64,000 nt of DNA, from contig NZ_JAKMAJ010000006.1 in NCBI RefSeq assembly GCF_022378355.1, positions 124,001 through 188,000 of the forward strand, in the 5' to 3' direction. Position 1 is the stretch's first letter; each line of letters opens with the position of its first letter. Position numbers and translations under genes: made by a program. A model generated the notes under the pieces. That model worked only from the letters and a program-made list of their open reading frames with translations. It did no database searches and had not been told where the DNA came from. Positions 16,496-25,802 of this stretch are shown here, piece after piece. This DNA is from Brenneria bubanii. GTDB lineage: Bacteria > Pseudomonadota > Gammaproteobacteria > Enterobacterales > Enterobacteriaceae.

Positions 16496-17646
16496 GGTTT
16501 ATTCTCCTGCTGACTTAAACGTCGATACAGCCGGTTACGCACCAACAGGCCGGTCACCAGCGGATAGGCCAGCAACAGGGCGCAAACGCCAACCACCGAA
16601 GAGAGCGAGACCTGACGCAGGAAAATATCGAACATCGCGTACAGCGCATGCGTTAACGGCTCAATCTGCGCAATAATCTGCGCCGGCAGCGGCATGGACA
16701 ACTCGGGCACCGCCAGACCGGAAAACGTCAGCGCGATACTGACGATAATCCCCATCATCGTATAGGCGGTCAGCGCCGTACGGGTGAAGGTGAACAACAA
16801 CACGCCGATACTCTGCGCCGCCATAACATAAAAGAAGCCCACCAGCAGCATGTACAGGGGGTTGCCGCTCACATGCGCGTCGGACGCCCATACCAGAATA
16901 GCGATTTCAACAATCAGCAGTAGGGTATAGCACAGCGTATAGGGCGCCAGCTTGCCAAGCATCGCCAATATAAAAGGCCGACGATTGACAACATTTTTAC
17001 TGCGTTCCAATACATAAATCATGCAGGTGACGGCGAAAAGCTGTAACAAGTGAATGGTGGCGGCGAACTGCTGATAATAGACGTAGCTGCCGCTGGCATT
17101 AAACAGGCTGCCGTACGCCATGCTGACATCGGCCAGTGCCGGCAGCGTATGACCGGATTCCGCGGCGATAACGCCGCGATACCGGCTGTTGATTTCCGTC
17201 ATCAGCGTGCTGAAATCCTGCGTGGAGTAGAAACCGGCGCCGTAAAACAAGGCATTGTAATAAAACAGCACGCTGGGCTGACGTCCGGCCAATGCGTCGG
17301 CTTCAAGATTCACCGGGATATAGAGCAGACCATAGTCCTGAGCGCTGCGTAAACGCTGCATAGACTCGGCCAGACCGCCTGACCACGGTTCGATGCGGGC
17401 ATGGGAACCGGCATCCAGCTTACGCATCAAATCGCGCGACAACGTACTGTGATCGTTATCGATCGCCGATACCGGCAGATCCTGCATGGTTCCAACGGAA
17501 AAAATGCTGCCCAGCAGAATGAACAACAGCAGCGGAAACCCCCAGCCAAGCCAATGAATCACCGGACTGCGCAGCGCGATATTCACTTCCTGGCGGAATG
17601 ATGCGCTGAAACTACGCCAGACGGCGTTTACTCTTTCCACTGCCAT
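16492..17646 (-). CDS. ABC-2 type exporter permease (first of pair)
   Basis: A 384-residue paralogue of the neighbouring permease with the same layout: helix near residue 30, extracytoplasmic domain with DLPVSAIDNDHSTLSRDLMRKLD, then the ABC-2 helix bundle. The chosen ATG at 17646 overlaps the HlyD gene end by 19 bases; a GTG at 17640 is an alternative. The two permeases probably form a heterodimer. Confidence 0.83.
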   Translation of the reverse strand: MAVERVNAVWRSFSASFRQEVNIALRSPVIHWLGWGFPLLLFILLGSIFSVGTMQDLPVSAIDNDHSTLSRDLMRKLDAGSHARIEPWSGGLAESMQRLRSAQDYGLLYIPVNLEADALAGRQPSVLFYYNALFYGAGFYSTQDFSTLMTEINSRYRGVIAAESGHTLPALADVSMAYGSLFNASGSYVYYQQFAATIHLLQLFAVTCMIYVLERSKNVVNRRPFILAMLGKLAPYTLCYTLLLIVEIAILVWASDAHVSGNPLYMLLVGFFYVMAAQSIGVLLFTFTRTALTAYTMMGIIVSIALTFSGLAVPELSMPLPAQIIAQIEPLTHALYAMFDIFLRQVSLSSVVGVCALLLAYPLVTGLLVRNRLYRRLSQQENKP

Positions 17647-18599
17647 AGCGCGCTCATTCCCGGCCTCAATCCTTCCTGCGGCTGCGCCGGATACAGTCGG
17701 ACCTCGAAGGTTTTCAGATCGAAGTCGCCGGTCGCCCGCGTGGCGCGTTTAGTGGCGTAATCGCCCAGCGGCGCGATATAGCGCACCTCGGCATCAACCA
17801 TGCGATTATTCAGCGCCGGTACGCGCAACGCGATGCGATCCCCTTTGCGCACCCCGGACAGAATGTCTTCACGCAGGTTAAAGACAAACCAGGCTTGCGG
17901 CACGCGCACCAGCGTAATGAGCGGGCTGGACGCGCTGAGCAACACGCCCACTTCGGCCGGAATCGGTCCCACCTCGCCGTCGACCGGCGCTCTGACCTGC
18001 AATTCGTCCGACTGGGCTTTAATTTCCAGCAGTTGCTGTTCCGCCTGGCGCAGCGCGGCGGCGTAGTTTTCTCGCTGTTCCGGCCGATCGCCGTGCAGTC
18101 CCTCATCCAGACTGGCCTGCGCGGCCTTAACCTGCTGTAAAGCGCTGTCGCGAGCCTCACGCGCGCTATCCAGCGCCGAGGCGGAGACATACCCCTTGCC
18201 CGCGATGCCGGCCTGACGGTGATATTCATGCTCGGCGTTTTGATACGCGGCCTGCGCCTGCGCCAGCGTGGCCCGCAGATTACGAATACTCTCTTCCCGC
18301 GTTCCGTGCTCAGACTGCTCCAACAGCGTTTTGGCCTGATCCCGAGCCGCTTCCGCCGCGCGTAGCTGCGCGACCAATTCGGCATTCTCCAAGGTGATCA
18401 GCCGTTGTCCCGCCTTGACGTCATCCCCACGCTGCACATGGCGTTCGATTACCCGGCCTGAGGCTTTAGAAGCGACGATGACCTCCTGAGCATCGACTTC
18501 GCCCTGTAGCAAAATATCCTTATTATTGGCACGAAACAGGACCGCCAGCGCAATAACCACGACGACCAGCAGCAACGTCAACCGCGTCTTTTTATTCAT
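17628..18599 (-). CDS. HlyD-family periplasmic adaptor (YhiI/YbhG-like)
   Basis: A 323-residue membrane-fusion protein. It has an N-terminal anchor helix (TRLTLLLVVVVIALAVLF), a biotinyl-lipoyl half (GEVDAQEVIVASKASGRV), a long alpha hairpin/coiled coil rich in Ala/Gln/Glu (about residues 70-200), and a second lipoyl half and barrel (LQVRAPVDGEVG). It bridges an inner-membrane exporter to an outer-membrane channel. It is the first gene of a three-gene operon with two ABC-2 permeases. No TetR-type regulator or NBD was found beside it. Confidence 0.87.
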   Translation of the reverse strand: MNKKTRLTLLLVVVVIALAVLFRANNKDILLQGEVDAQEVIVASKASGRVIERHVQRGDDVKAGQRLITLENAELVAQLRAAEAARDQAKTLLEQSEHGTREESIRNLRATLAQAQAAYQNAEHEYHRQAGIAGKGYVSASALDSAREARDSALQQVKAAQASLDEGLHGDRPEQRENYAAALRQAEQQLLEIKAQSDELQVRAPVDGEVGPIPAEVGVLLSASSPLITLVRVPQAWFVFNLREDILSGVRKGDRIALRVPALNNRMVDAEVRYIAPLGDYATKRATRATGDFDLKTFEVRLYPAQPQEGLRPGMSALWQWKE

Positions 18600-18926
18600 T
18601 TATAATGCTCCGAACTTGCTCTGCGCAGACAGCATGTCGAACTGCGAGACGCGACTTACCAGGATGTACATAAAAAACAATTGACCAACATTAAAAACAA
18701 ACCTGTTACATTGTAGCGCGTTAGCATCCTCATGTTTAAGCATAAAGAAACATCTTGCGCTATCCCGGCATTCCCCTCGGGCCCGGCCCGGCCACCCCCT
18801 CGACGTCGGCGCTAAAGAGGAAGCAGGTAGCGGCGCATCGATGACGTAAAAGATAATAGGCGTATAAAATTCCGCCAAATAGCGCAATACTCTGCGCATC
18901 CGCAACCGATAAAGTGAGCACCGACT
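18600..18926. promoter_or_regulatory. Divergent promoter region, hlyD-like operon / yhbW
   Basis: This stretch holds no gene I can support. A minus-strand open frame covers it but continues as the antisense of yhbW and has no family features. An AT-rich part at about 18665-18750 probably contains the operon promoter. Confidence 0.4.
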
Positions 18927-19955
18927 ATGCCTGCAAATTCTCAGTCCGTCCCTTTTTCTATTCTGGATTTGGCGCCGATACCGGCCGGTTCCACGCCACA
19001 GACGGCTTTCAGCCACTCGCTGGATCTGGCGCGACAGGCGGAAAAATGGGGCTACCACCGCTACTGGCTGGCCGAGCACCACAACATGACGGGCATCGCC
19101 AGCGCGGCGACTTCGGTACTGATTGGCTATCTCGCCGCCGGTACCCGGCACATCCGCCTTGGTTCCGGCGGCGTTATGCTGCCCAACCATTCGCCGCTGG
19201 TGATTGCCGAACAGTTCGGTACCTTGGAATCACTCTATCCGGGCCGCATCGATCTGGGTCTGGGGCGCGCGCCCGGAACCGATCAACGCACCATGACGGC
19301 GCTGAGGCGTCATCTTAATGCCGATATTGATGATTTCCCGCGGGACGTACGGGAACTACGGCAGTATTTTGCCGACCCGCAGCCTGGCCAGTCGGTTCAG
19401 GCCGTGCCCGGACAGGGGTTACAGGTCCCCATTTGGCTGTTGGGCTCCAGCTTGTACAGCGCACAGTTGGCCGCCTCATTAGGGCTGCCCTTTGCCTTCG
19501 CCGCCCACTTTGCGCCGGATATGCTGCTGCAAGCGCTAAAGATCTACCGCGAAACATTTAAACCCTCAGCGGCCTGTCCCAAGCCTTATTCGATGGTTTG
19601 CGTCAACGTTATCGCCGCTGACAGCGATCGCGATGCCCGTTTCCTCTTTACCTCGATGCAGCAGCAATTTATCAACCTGCGGCGCGGCAATCCCGGTCCG
19701 CTTCCGGCGCCGGTGGAAGATATGGACACCATCTGGTCGCTGGCAGAACAGTTCGGCGTTGAGCAAGCGCTACGCTTATCGATCGTCGGCGATCGGACGA
19801 AAGTCAGGCATGGATTACAAAGTTTGTTACGGGAAACCCAGGTGGATGAGGTGATGATTAACGGACAGATTTTTGACCATCAGGCTCGGCTTCACTCTTT
19901 CGACATCGCGATAAGCGTCAAGGCGTCGTTGCAGGATGACGATGCCGCTCCCTGA
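18927..19955 (+). CDS. yhbW: Luciferase-like (LLM) flavin-dependent monooxygenase
   Basis: A 342-residue protein of the bacterial luciferase-like superfamily. The N-terminus is [20 protein letters not shown], followed by [20 protein letters not shown] and [42 protein letters not shown], all signature regions of YhbW. It probably binds FMN; the substrate is unknown. In E. coli yhbW also sits next to ubiUV (yhbUV) and deaD, so the local order is conserved apart from insertions. Confidence 0.9.
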   Translation: MPANSQSVPFSILDLAPIPAGSTPQTAFSHSLDLARQAEKWGYHRYWLAEHHNMTGIASAATSVLIGYLAAGTRHIRLGSGGVMLPNHSPLVIAEQFGTLESLYPGRIDLGLGRAPGTDQRTMTALRRHLNADIDDFPRDVRELRQYFADPQPGQSVQAVPGQGLQVPIWLLGSSLYSAQLAASLGLPFAFAAHFAPDMLLQALKIYRETFKPSAACPKPYSMVCVNVIAADSDRDARFLFTSMQQQFINLRRGNPGPLPAPVEDMDTIWSLAEQFGVEQALRLSIVGDRTKVRHGLQSLLRETQVDEVMINGQIFDHQARLHSFDIAISVKASLQDDDAAP

Positions 19956-19966
19956 TATCGGATTTA

Positions 19967-19999
19967 TCCTCTCCCCAGAGACGCCATCCCTGGGGAGGA
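19967..19999 (+). terminator. Hairpin after yhbW
   Basis: TCCTCTCCCCAG pairs with CTGGGGAGGA across an 11-base loop. There is no T tail, so it may act as an RNA stabiliser or a Rho-assisted end. The rest of the gap to 20151 shows nothing I can name. Confidence 0.35.
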
Positions 20000-20151
20000 T
20001 GGACGTTGCCTGCCGGTATCCGTTACCGCGGCGCGGTTTATCATCAAGGTTGCCGGTTCGACGTTCGAATAGCGTAATTATTGCATCAGATTGCGCGTTA
20101 AATAACAAAATAGCCTATAAGGACAGGTATGATAAAAATCATTTCCCGACA

Positions 20152-21183
20152 CTATGCACAACTTGCTTTATCATCAGATAACATCATGACAGATTCATTC
20201 TCAATAATTTCATGAGGAACGACGAATTTTACGCTGTGAGACTTCTCACCGTTTATCTGCTCAATGACATACTTCAAACTGTACTTGGCTAATATATCAA
20301 TATTGATATCAATATTGGTTATGTATGGATGAGCCAAAGTGGAAAATATCGTGTTATTAAAGCTAATAACGGATATATCATGGGGCACTTCATATCCCAA
20401 CGCACTAATATGCTGTATCACTTTGAACGCTAACAAGTCCTCAATAATCACCATGGCGGTAATATTCGATTTACTTAACACTGATTGAAGGTAAACAAAG
20501 TCTTCTGTACTTTCGATATTCACAGCGTCCAATGGCTTTAGATCCGCCATTAACATGGCCTTTTGATAACCGAAAAAACGCTCGAAATGAACATTTTCTT
20601 TTATTCTATTAGTGACAAAAAGAATTTTTTCATGTTTATTTTTTATAAGGTAATTAGTCGCATCCTTACCTAACAGCTGATTATCGTTATCAACGTAGGT
20701 AATCTTGCTTTCATGCTCACAAGGCAAGCCCACCAGGCTAAATTTTAATTTATTTTTGTATAAATAATCGATTATTGGATCTTCTACGTTCGAATATAAT
20801 AAAACAAAACCATCTACCTGTTTTTGCTGATGCATTCTCTTCACATTAGACAATAGATCATCGAAATTTTTTGATATAGCCAAAGCAATAGAAAGGCCAA
20901 AAAATTGTGCTTCTTGATTAATAGATTCAATGATTTCTAAAAAGAAGGGAATGCTCATTTCTTCCCTTGACTTTAAAGGCGGAAGAATTACAGCGATTGC
21001 GTTTGCTTTTCCTTTACCCAGATTTCTTGCTGTGGAATTAGGGGTATAACCCAGCTCTCGCATAACCTTGTTGACTTTCTCTTTAGTTTTTTCTGAGATA
21101 CTGGCGCTATCGTTGATCACCCTGGATACAGTTGATGTGGCGACGCCAGACTTTTCAGCTACATCCTTGATCGTTATCCCCAT
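20152..21183 (-). CDS. LacI-family transcriptional regulator of the sugar island
   Basis: A 343-residue regulator. The N-terminal HTH is ITIKDVAEKSGVATSTVSRVINDSASISEKTK, with the hinge helix NSTARNLGKG and a periplasmic-binding-protein-like effector domain after residue 60. The ATG at 21183 gives the canonical start; the frame is open to 21213. It is AT-rich, like the divergent PTS genes and unlike the flanks. It most likely represses the adjacent PTS-glucosidase operon and is released by a sugar or sugar phosphate. A fitting palindromic operator lies at 21418-21431. Confidence 0.88.
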   Translation of the reverse strand: MGITIKDVAEKSGVATSTVSRVINDSASISEKTKEKVNKVMRELGYTPNSTARNLGKGKANAIAVILPPLKSREEMSIPFFLEIIESINQEAQFFGLSIALAISKNFDDLLSNVKRMHQQKQVDGFVLLYSNVEDPIIDYLYKNKLKFSLVGLPCEHESKITYVDNDNQLLGKDATNYLIKNKHEKILFVTNRIKENVHFERFFGYQKAMLMADLKPLDAVNIESTEDFVYLQSVLSKSNITAMVIIEDLLAFKVIQHISALGYEVPHDISVISFNNTIFSTLAHPYITNIDINIDILAKYSLKYVIEQINGEKSHSVKFVVPHEIIENESVMMLSDDKASCA

Positions 21184-21351
21184 GTAAAAATCTCTCCTGA
21201 GTAAATATTCCACTTTCAGAATTTATCTAACACCTAAGCCAAACTTAAACCATGTTGACAGCAAGGTAAAGATATTAAATTATTTCATTAAAATCAATAA
21301 GTTAAACTAATTTGTGACGTATTTGGCAAAATCAGTCCGTTAGATTAAATA

Positions 21352-21367
21352 TGTGATAGGTCTCACA
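21352..21367. promoter_or_regulatory. CRP-cAMP site upstream of the PTS operon
   Basis: TGTGATAGGTCTCACA matches TGTGA-N6-TCACA fully. It lies in the divergent regulator/PTS intergenic region, about 130 bases before the EIIB start, as expected for a catabolite-controlled sugar operon. Confidence 0.75.
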
Positions 21368-21417
21368 TTAATCAACGCTGCTGCTTTACCAAAAGTAGCA
21401 CAACGATTAACACTTTA

Positions 21418-21431
21418 TGCAAGCGGTTGCA
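21418..21431. promoter_or_regulatory. Probable LacI-family operator
   Basis: TGCAAGCGGTTGCA is an almost perfect palindrome around a central CG, the form bound by LacI-type repressors. It is 66 bases downstream of the CRP site and 64 bases before the EIIB start. A further small palindrome, GCAATTGC, follows at 21434-21441. Confidence 0.6.
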
Positions 21432-21495
21432 CAGCAATTGCGTAGATTGCATAAAAATAGAGTTTGAACCAATTTGTTATTACTAGGAGAAAATC

Positions 21496-21972
21496 ATGGG
21501 CGTCGTGTTAGCAAGAATTGACCAGCGTTTGATACATGGCATCGTCGTTACACAGTGGACCGGTTTCACCAAAGCAAAAAGACTAATGGTTGTCGACGAT
21601 GCAGTAAGTCATGACGAAACACAAAAAGAAGTTATGAGAATGAGTAAGCCAGTCGGCACCAATATGTCAATTATCGACACGGCCACGGCAATTACCAATT
21701 TCAACAATGGCAAATATGATGACCATAACGTCCTTTTAATTGTCAATAGCCCGGAAACATTGTTGAAACTTGCCGACGGCGGCGTAAAAATCCCCAAAGT
21801 AAACATAGGCATAATTTTTGACGGTGAAGATAAAGTTACGCTTAAAAAAATGGTTTCAGTAAATAAAAAAGAAACCGATGACTTAAAGAAATTAGCGTCA
21901 AAAGGTATACCTGTTACTTTCCATTTTGTACCCAATGATGTTGAAGAGCCATTAGAAACTTATATTAAATAA
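21496..21972 (+). CDS. Mannose-family PTS component EIIB
   Basis: A 158-residue cytoplasmic EIIB. The phosphorylated His is His14 in ARIDQRLIHGIVVTQW. It receives phosphate from EIIA and passes it to the sugar during EIIC/EIID transport. The start follows AGGAGA. It is the first gene of a tightly packed operon EIIB-EIIC-EIID-EIIA-glucosidase. AT-rich composition marks it as part of the acquired block. Confidence 0.92.
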   Translation: MGVVLARIDQRLIHGIVVTQWTGFTKAKRLMVVDDAVSHDETQKEVMRMSKPVGTNMSIIDTATAITNFNNGKYDDHNVLLIVNSPETLLKLADGGVKIPKVNIGIIFDGEDKVTLKKMVSVNKKETDDLKKLASKGIPVTFHFVPNDVEEPLETYIK

Positions 21973-21982
21973 GGTAAATAAA

Positions 21983-22786
21983 TTGGAAGTCATTCAGGCA
22001 ATATTGATAATCGCCTTAGCCTTTTGGATTGTTATCGATCAACAAGGGCTATGTGTCAGCACCTGGTTCCCAATAATGGTCGCATTTTTTACCGGTCTGA
22101 TCATGGGGGATATGACAACTGCCATGATGATTGGCGGAACCTTCCAGCTAATGGCGTTAGGTGTGGCGAATATAGGAGGATCATCCATACCCAATTGGGG
22201 TTTAGCGACTTTAGTCGGGATCTATATCGCCATAAAATCGACAAATAATATTGAAGAGGCCAAAGCAATAGCATTAGCCGTTGGTGTCCCGGTCGGTATG
22301 CTGGGCATTCAGCTAGATGTGTTAGCGAAAATTTTGAATACCTATATTGCGAATGCCGCACAGAAAGCGGCAAATAGAAAACAATATAAGAAGATGAACC
22401 TGATATTCTGGGGTGGGCCGTTAATTTTTGGATTATCTACCGCCATTCCAACCACATTATGCGTAATTTTCGGCGATAAAATCGTCAAGCTAATTCTATC
22501 GGTAGTTCCTCAATGGTTCACAGATGGATTATCGATAGCAGGAAACATGTTACCTGCCGTAGGTATCGCATTATTGTTACAAGTCATGCCGGTTAAAAAA
22601 TATTTGACCATGCTATTAATCGGCTTTGTAGCCTCAGCTTATCTAAAGATTCCTATTTTAGGCATCTCAATACTGGGTTTCGCTTTCGCATATTATTATT
22701 TCATCAACAAAATGGCAGAGCCCAGCCATACACTGGCAAATGCCGAGAGCGCTCAACAGATCGAAGGGGATGACTTTGATGAATGA
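21983..22786 (+). CDS. Mannose-family PTS component EIIC, TTG start
   Basis: A 267-residue polytopic membrane protein forming the sugar channel with EIID. The TTG at 21983 has AAGG eight bases upstream and gives MEVIQAILIIALAFWIVIDQQG, typical of the family. It contains the conserved MMIGGTFQLMALGVANIGG region. It ends overlapping EIID by eight bases. Confidence 0.9.
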   Translation: MEVIQAILIIALAFWIVIDQQGLCVSTWFPIMVAFFTGLIMGDMTTAMMIGGTFQLMALGVANIGGSSIPNWGLATLVGIYIAIKSTNNIEEAKAIALAVGVPVGMLGIQLDVLAKILNTYIANAAQKAANRKQYKKMNLIFWGGPLIFGLSTAIPTTLCVIFGDKIVKLILSVVPQWFTDGLSIAGNMLPAVGIALLLQVMPVKKYLTMLLIGFVASAYLKIPILGISILGFAFAYYYFINKMAEPSHTLANAESAQQIEGDDFDE

Positions 22787-23621
22787 TTTATCAGATTCCA
22801 ATTTGGAACAATCAGAACCAAAAGAAACAGTTTTAACTAAAGGAGATATCAACAAGGCTGCTTTACGTTATATGTTTATGGCTTGTAATACCTTTAATTA
22901 TCAAACACAGCAAGGTCCTGCTGTAGTTTACGGACTGCATAAATCATTAAGAAAAATTTATAAAAATGACGATGACTATAATGCATCTATAAATAATCAT
23001 TTTAAATACTTCAATACTACCACCTGGATGGCTAACTTATTGTTAGGCGCAAGCCTGGCGATGGAAGAAAAGGATGGAAAATCGTCTTTAAATGCGGTAC
23101 AGGCCTTCAAAACCGGGATGATGGGTCCATTAGCAGGGGTCGGCGATACCTTGGTCTGGGTTTTATACCCGACGATCATGGGCTCGATCGCCGCCTATAT
23201 GGGATTGGAGGGCAGCCCGGTCGGAGCCATTATCTGGCTCTGCCTTAACCTGATTTTTTTGTTCTTTCGCTTTAAGCTGTTCCATATTGGCTATGACTCA
23301 GGTTTGAAGCTCGTTACGGCCTTGGGTAATAAACTGACCGTATTTACCGAAGCGGCATCTATCATGGGTTTGACGGTCGTTGGGGCTTTAATCCCTGCGG
23401 TTGTCAAAGTTAATGTAGGATTAAGTTTTGCTTCGGGAGAAATATCATTACCTATTCAGTCAGAAGTATTAGATAAAATCATGCCTTCCCTGCTCCCCGC
23501 TGGACTAACGCTGATTATTTATAAAATGATATCTTCTAAAAAAATAAGCATCATAAATATAATATTTTTGGTTATAGGTATTTCTTTAGTCTTGTCTTAT
23601 TTTGGCATTTTAAAAATTTAG
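22779..23621 (+). CDS. Mannose-family PTS component EIID
   Basis: A 280-residue membrane protein with the family motifs FNYQTQQGPAVVYGLHKSLRKIY, FFNTT-like KYFNTTTWM, and KTGMMGPLAGVGDTLVWVLYPTI. I chose the ATG at 22779 (MNDLSDSN) because GAAGGGG lies eight bases upstream; the ATG at 22770 abuts that ribosome-binding site. Coupling to EIIC through overlap is likely. Substrate specificity of the C-D pair cannot be read. Confidence 0.9.
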   Translation: MNDLSDSNLEQSEPKETVLTKGDINKAALRYMFMACNTFNYQTQQGPAVVYGLHKSLRKIYKNDDDYNASINNHFKYFNTTTWMANLLLGASLAMEEKDGKSSLNAVQAFKTGMMGPLAGVGDTLVWVLYPTIMGSIAAYMGLEGSPVGAIIWLCLNLIFLFFRFKLFHIGYDSGLKLVTALGNKLTVFTEAASIMGLTVVGALIPAVVKVNVGLSFASGEISLPIQSEVLDKIMPSLLPAGLTLIIYKMISSKKISIINIIFLVIGISLVLSYFGILKI

Positions 23622-23631
23622 AGGAACAAAC

Positions 23632-24060
23632 ATGAGAAAGATTGTTATCGCGACTCACCATCGCTTAGCCGAAGGGATGAAAGACACTATACAGTATATA
23701 CTGCCTGACGTCGGCGAGATCATTGCTATTTCCGCCTATTTAACCAATACGCCTATTGAGGAAGAAGTACTATCCGTATTGGATGGTATCAACCATCAGG
23801 AAGATGAAGTCATTGTTTTTACAGATATGCTAGGCGGCTCTGTTAACCAGGCATTTTCCAAACATCTGAAGAATGAAAATATTCATATCATAACAGGAAT
23901 CAATTTACCTGTTGTCATGGCAATTCTGTATGAGCTTGAAGACGATAAGTTCGTCAGTCGGGATACTCTTAGAGAAGCCGTTAGTTACTCCAGAGAGCAA
24001 CTTGTTTACATGAATGATTTTATGGCTGAGCAGTCTGCTCAGGATGAAGAGGATGAATAA
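23632..24060 (+). CDS. Mannose-family PTS component EIIA
   Basis: A 142-residue EIIA domain expressed as a separate protein. The N-terminal IVIATHHRLAEGMKDT places the phosphorylated His at position 10 of the fold, and FTDMLGGSVNQAFSKHL is the second signature. Its stop codon overlaps the next start (TAATG), so the glucosidase is translated with it. The C-terminus is acidic (EQSAQDEEDE). Confidence 0.92.
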   Translation: MRKIVIATHHRLAEGMKDTIQYILPDVGEIIAISAYLTNTPIEEEVLSVLDGINHQEDEVIVFTDMLGGSVNQAFSKHLKNENIHIITGINLPVVMAILYELEDDKFVSRDTLREAVSYSREQLVYMNDFMAEQSAQDEEDE

Positions 24061-25739
24061 TGGCTAGCGAGTGGTGGAAAAAAAGTGTGGTGTACCAGGT
24101 ATACCCTCAAAGCTTTAAAGACTCGAATGGCGATGGCATTGGTGATTTAGCGGGTTTGAAAGAAAAATTACCCTATATAAAAAAACTAGGCGCCGATGTT
24201 ATATGGCTAAATCCCATATATGAGTCCCCCCTTGTTGATAATGGCTATGATATTTCCGATTATTATAATATCAATCCAGTTTTTGGCACATTGGATGATT
24301 TTAAATCACTATTGAAATCCGCTCATGACTTAAATCTGAAAATCATTATGGATTTGGTCGTCAACCACACCAGCGATCAACATCATTGGTTTAAAGAATC
24401 AGTAAAAAGCAAAACCAATCCTTATGCAGATTTTTATATATGGAAAGATCCCTTAGCCGATGGCGCTCCGCCAACAAACTGGGGAGCAACCTTCGGCGGC
24501 TCTGCCTGGGAGTATGTTGCCAGCCGCAACCAATATTATTTGCACCTTTTTGCAAAAGAACAGCCGGATCTGAACTGGGAAAATCCAGTCGTCAGGCAAG
24601 AAGTGTATAAAATAATGAAATATTGGCTGGATATGGGCATCGATGGCTTCAGAATGGACGTAATTAGTTTGATCAGTAAAGATCAACACTATCCAAATGC
24701 GCCAAAGGATGCGGTTTATAGTAAGTCTTACTACATCGGCGCCTCTAACGGCCCCCGGGTTCACGAGTTCTTACAGGAGATGAATCAGGAAGTTCTCAGT
24801 CAATATGATTGTATGACCGTTGGTGAAACGCCGAACACAAATAGCACCCAAGCCCTGTTATATACTCAGTCAGATCGTAAAGAGCTAAATATGATTTTCC
24901 AGTTTGACCATATGCATTTGGATTATGGCAAGTATGGAAAGTTTTCTGATGTCCGATTCAAAATGAGCGACCTCAGAGCCACGATGACTGAATGGCAACA
25001 GAAGCTGAATACCGGCTGGAATTCATTATACTGGAGTAATCATGACCAACCCAGAGCGATATCCAGGTTCGGTAATGATGAGCGCTATCGAGTCGAGTCA
25101 GCAAAAATGCTGGGCACATTGCTGCACATGATGAAAGGGACGCCTTATATTTATCAGGGAGAAGAATTAGCCATGCGCAATGTTAATTTTTCCTCAATGG
25201 ATAAGTATAAGGATATCGAAACCTTATCTGTATTTAATAACCTCAAGCGCGAAAATATCAATGACGATTATATAAAGAAGGTCATATATTTAAAATCCAG
25301 AGATAATGCCCGTGTGCCAATGCCATGGGATGCGACTGAAAAGTCGGGATTTACCGACGGTACGCCATGGCTAGATTTTTCACCTGACAACAAATCCATT
25401 AATGTTCAGGATACGCTGAATGATCAGGACTCCGTTTTTTATCACTACCAAAAATTAATCCAAATACGAAAAAGTTATCCTGTCGTTATTGAGGGAAAAT
25501 ATGAATTAATTAATGACACGGATTCTGATATTTATGGATACATAAGAGTTCTGGATAACCAAAAGTTAATTGTGATTTGTTCTTTCTCTGAAAACAAAGT
25601 CAATTATAAGCTGCCTGAATATTTATCATGCGGCAAAGCGACTCTGTTATTGTCTAATTATTCAGACTCACCCGACGTCATAACTTCAAACGTTGAATTA
25701 CGGCCTTATGAGGCTTTGATTTATTACAGTGAAATGTAA
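24060..25739 (+). CDS. GH13 alpha-glucosidase (oligo-1,6-glucosidase / phospho-disaccharide hydrolase type)
   Basis: A 559-residue cytoplasmic enzyme with the alpha-amylase fold. Catalytic residues are visible: nucleophile Asp200 in GFRMDVIS, acid/base Glu256 in TVGETPN, and Asp329 in SNHDQPR; the DLVVNHTSDQHHWF region is also present. Val201 after the nucleophile is the residue associated in this family with alpha-1,6 (isomaltose-type) rather than maltose specificity. The usual RDNARTPMQWD motif reads RDNARVPMPWD, a departure near the active site. No signal peptide. Coupling to EIIA implies that it hydrolyses the sugar brought in by the PTS. A trehalose-6-phosphate-hydrolase-like role is an alternative. 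Confidence 0.88.
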   Translation: MASEWWKKSVVYQVYPQSFKDSNGDGIGDLAGLKEKLPYIKKLGADVIWLNPIYESPLVDNGYDISDYYNINPVFGTLDDFKSLLKSAHDLNLKIIMDLVVNHTSDQHHWFKESVKSKTNPYADFYIWKDPLADGAPPTNWGATFGGSAWEYVASRNQYYLHLFAKEQPDLNWENPVVRQEVYKIMKYWLDMGIDGFRMDVISLISKDQHYPNAPKDAVYSKSYYIGASNGPRVHEFLQEMNQEVLSQYDCMTVGETPNTNSTQALLYTQSDRKELNMIFQFDHMHLDYGKYGKFSDVRFKMSDLRATMTEWQQKLNTGWNSLYWSNHDQPRAISRFGNDERYRVESAKMLGTLLHMMKGTPYIYQGEELAMRNVNFSSMDKYKDIETLSVFNNLKRENINDDYIKKVIYLKSRDNARVPMPWDATEKSGFTDGTPWLDFSPDNKSINVQDTLNDQDSVFYHYQKLIQIRKSYPVVIEGKYELINDTDSDIYGYIRVLDNQKLIVICSFSENKVNYKLPEYLSCGKATLLLSNYSDSPDVITSNVELRPYEALIYYSEM

Positions 25740-25767
25740 ATAACGACAGATATTGAGATGCTGAGGA

Positions 25768-25793
25768 CACAGGGATGCGAATGCACCCCTGTG
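25768..25793. terminator. Hairpin between the glucosidase and cptA
   Basis: CACAGGG-TGC pairs with GCA-CCCTGTG around GAAT. It lies between convergent genes and could serve both. The T tail is poor. Confidence 0.45.
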
Positions 25794-25802
25794 AAGATGG
25801 AA

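Noticed and set aside
18600-19190. 196-codon minus-strand frame overlapping yhbW
   Set aside because: It overlaps the clear LLM oxidoreductase gene on the other strand and has no family features.
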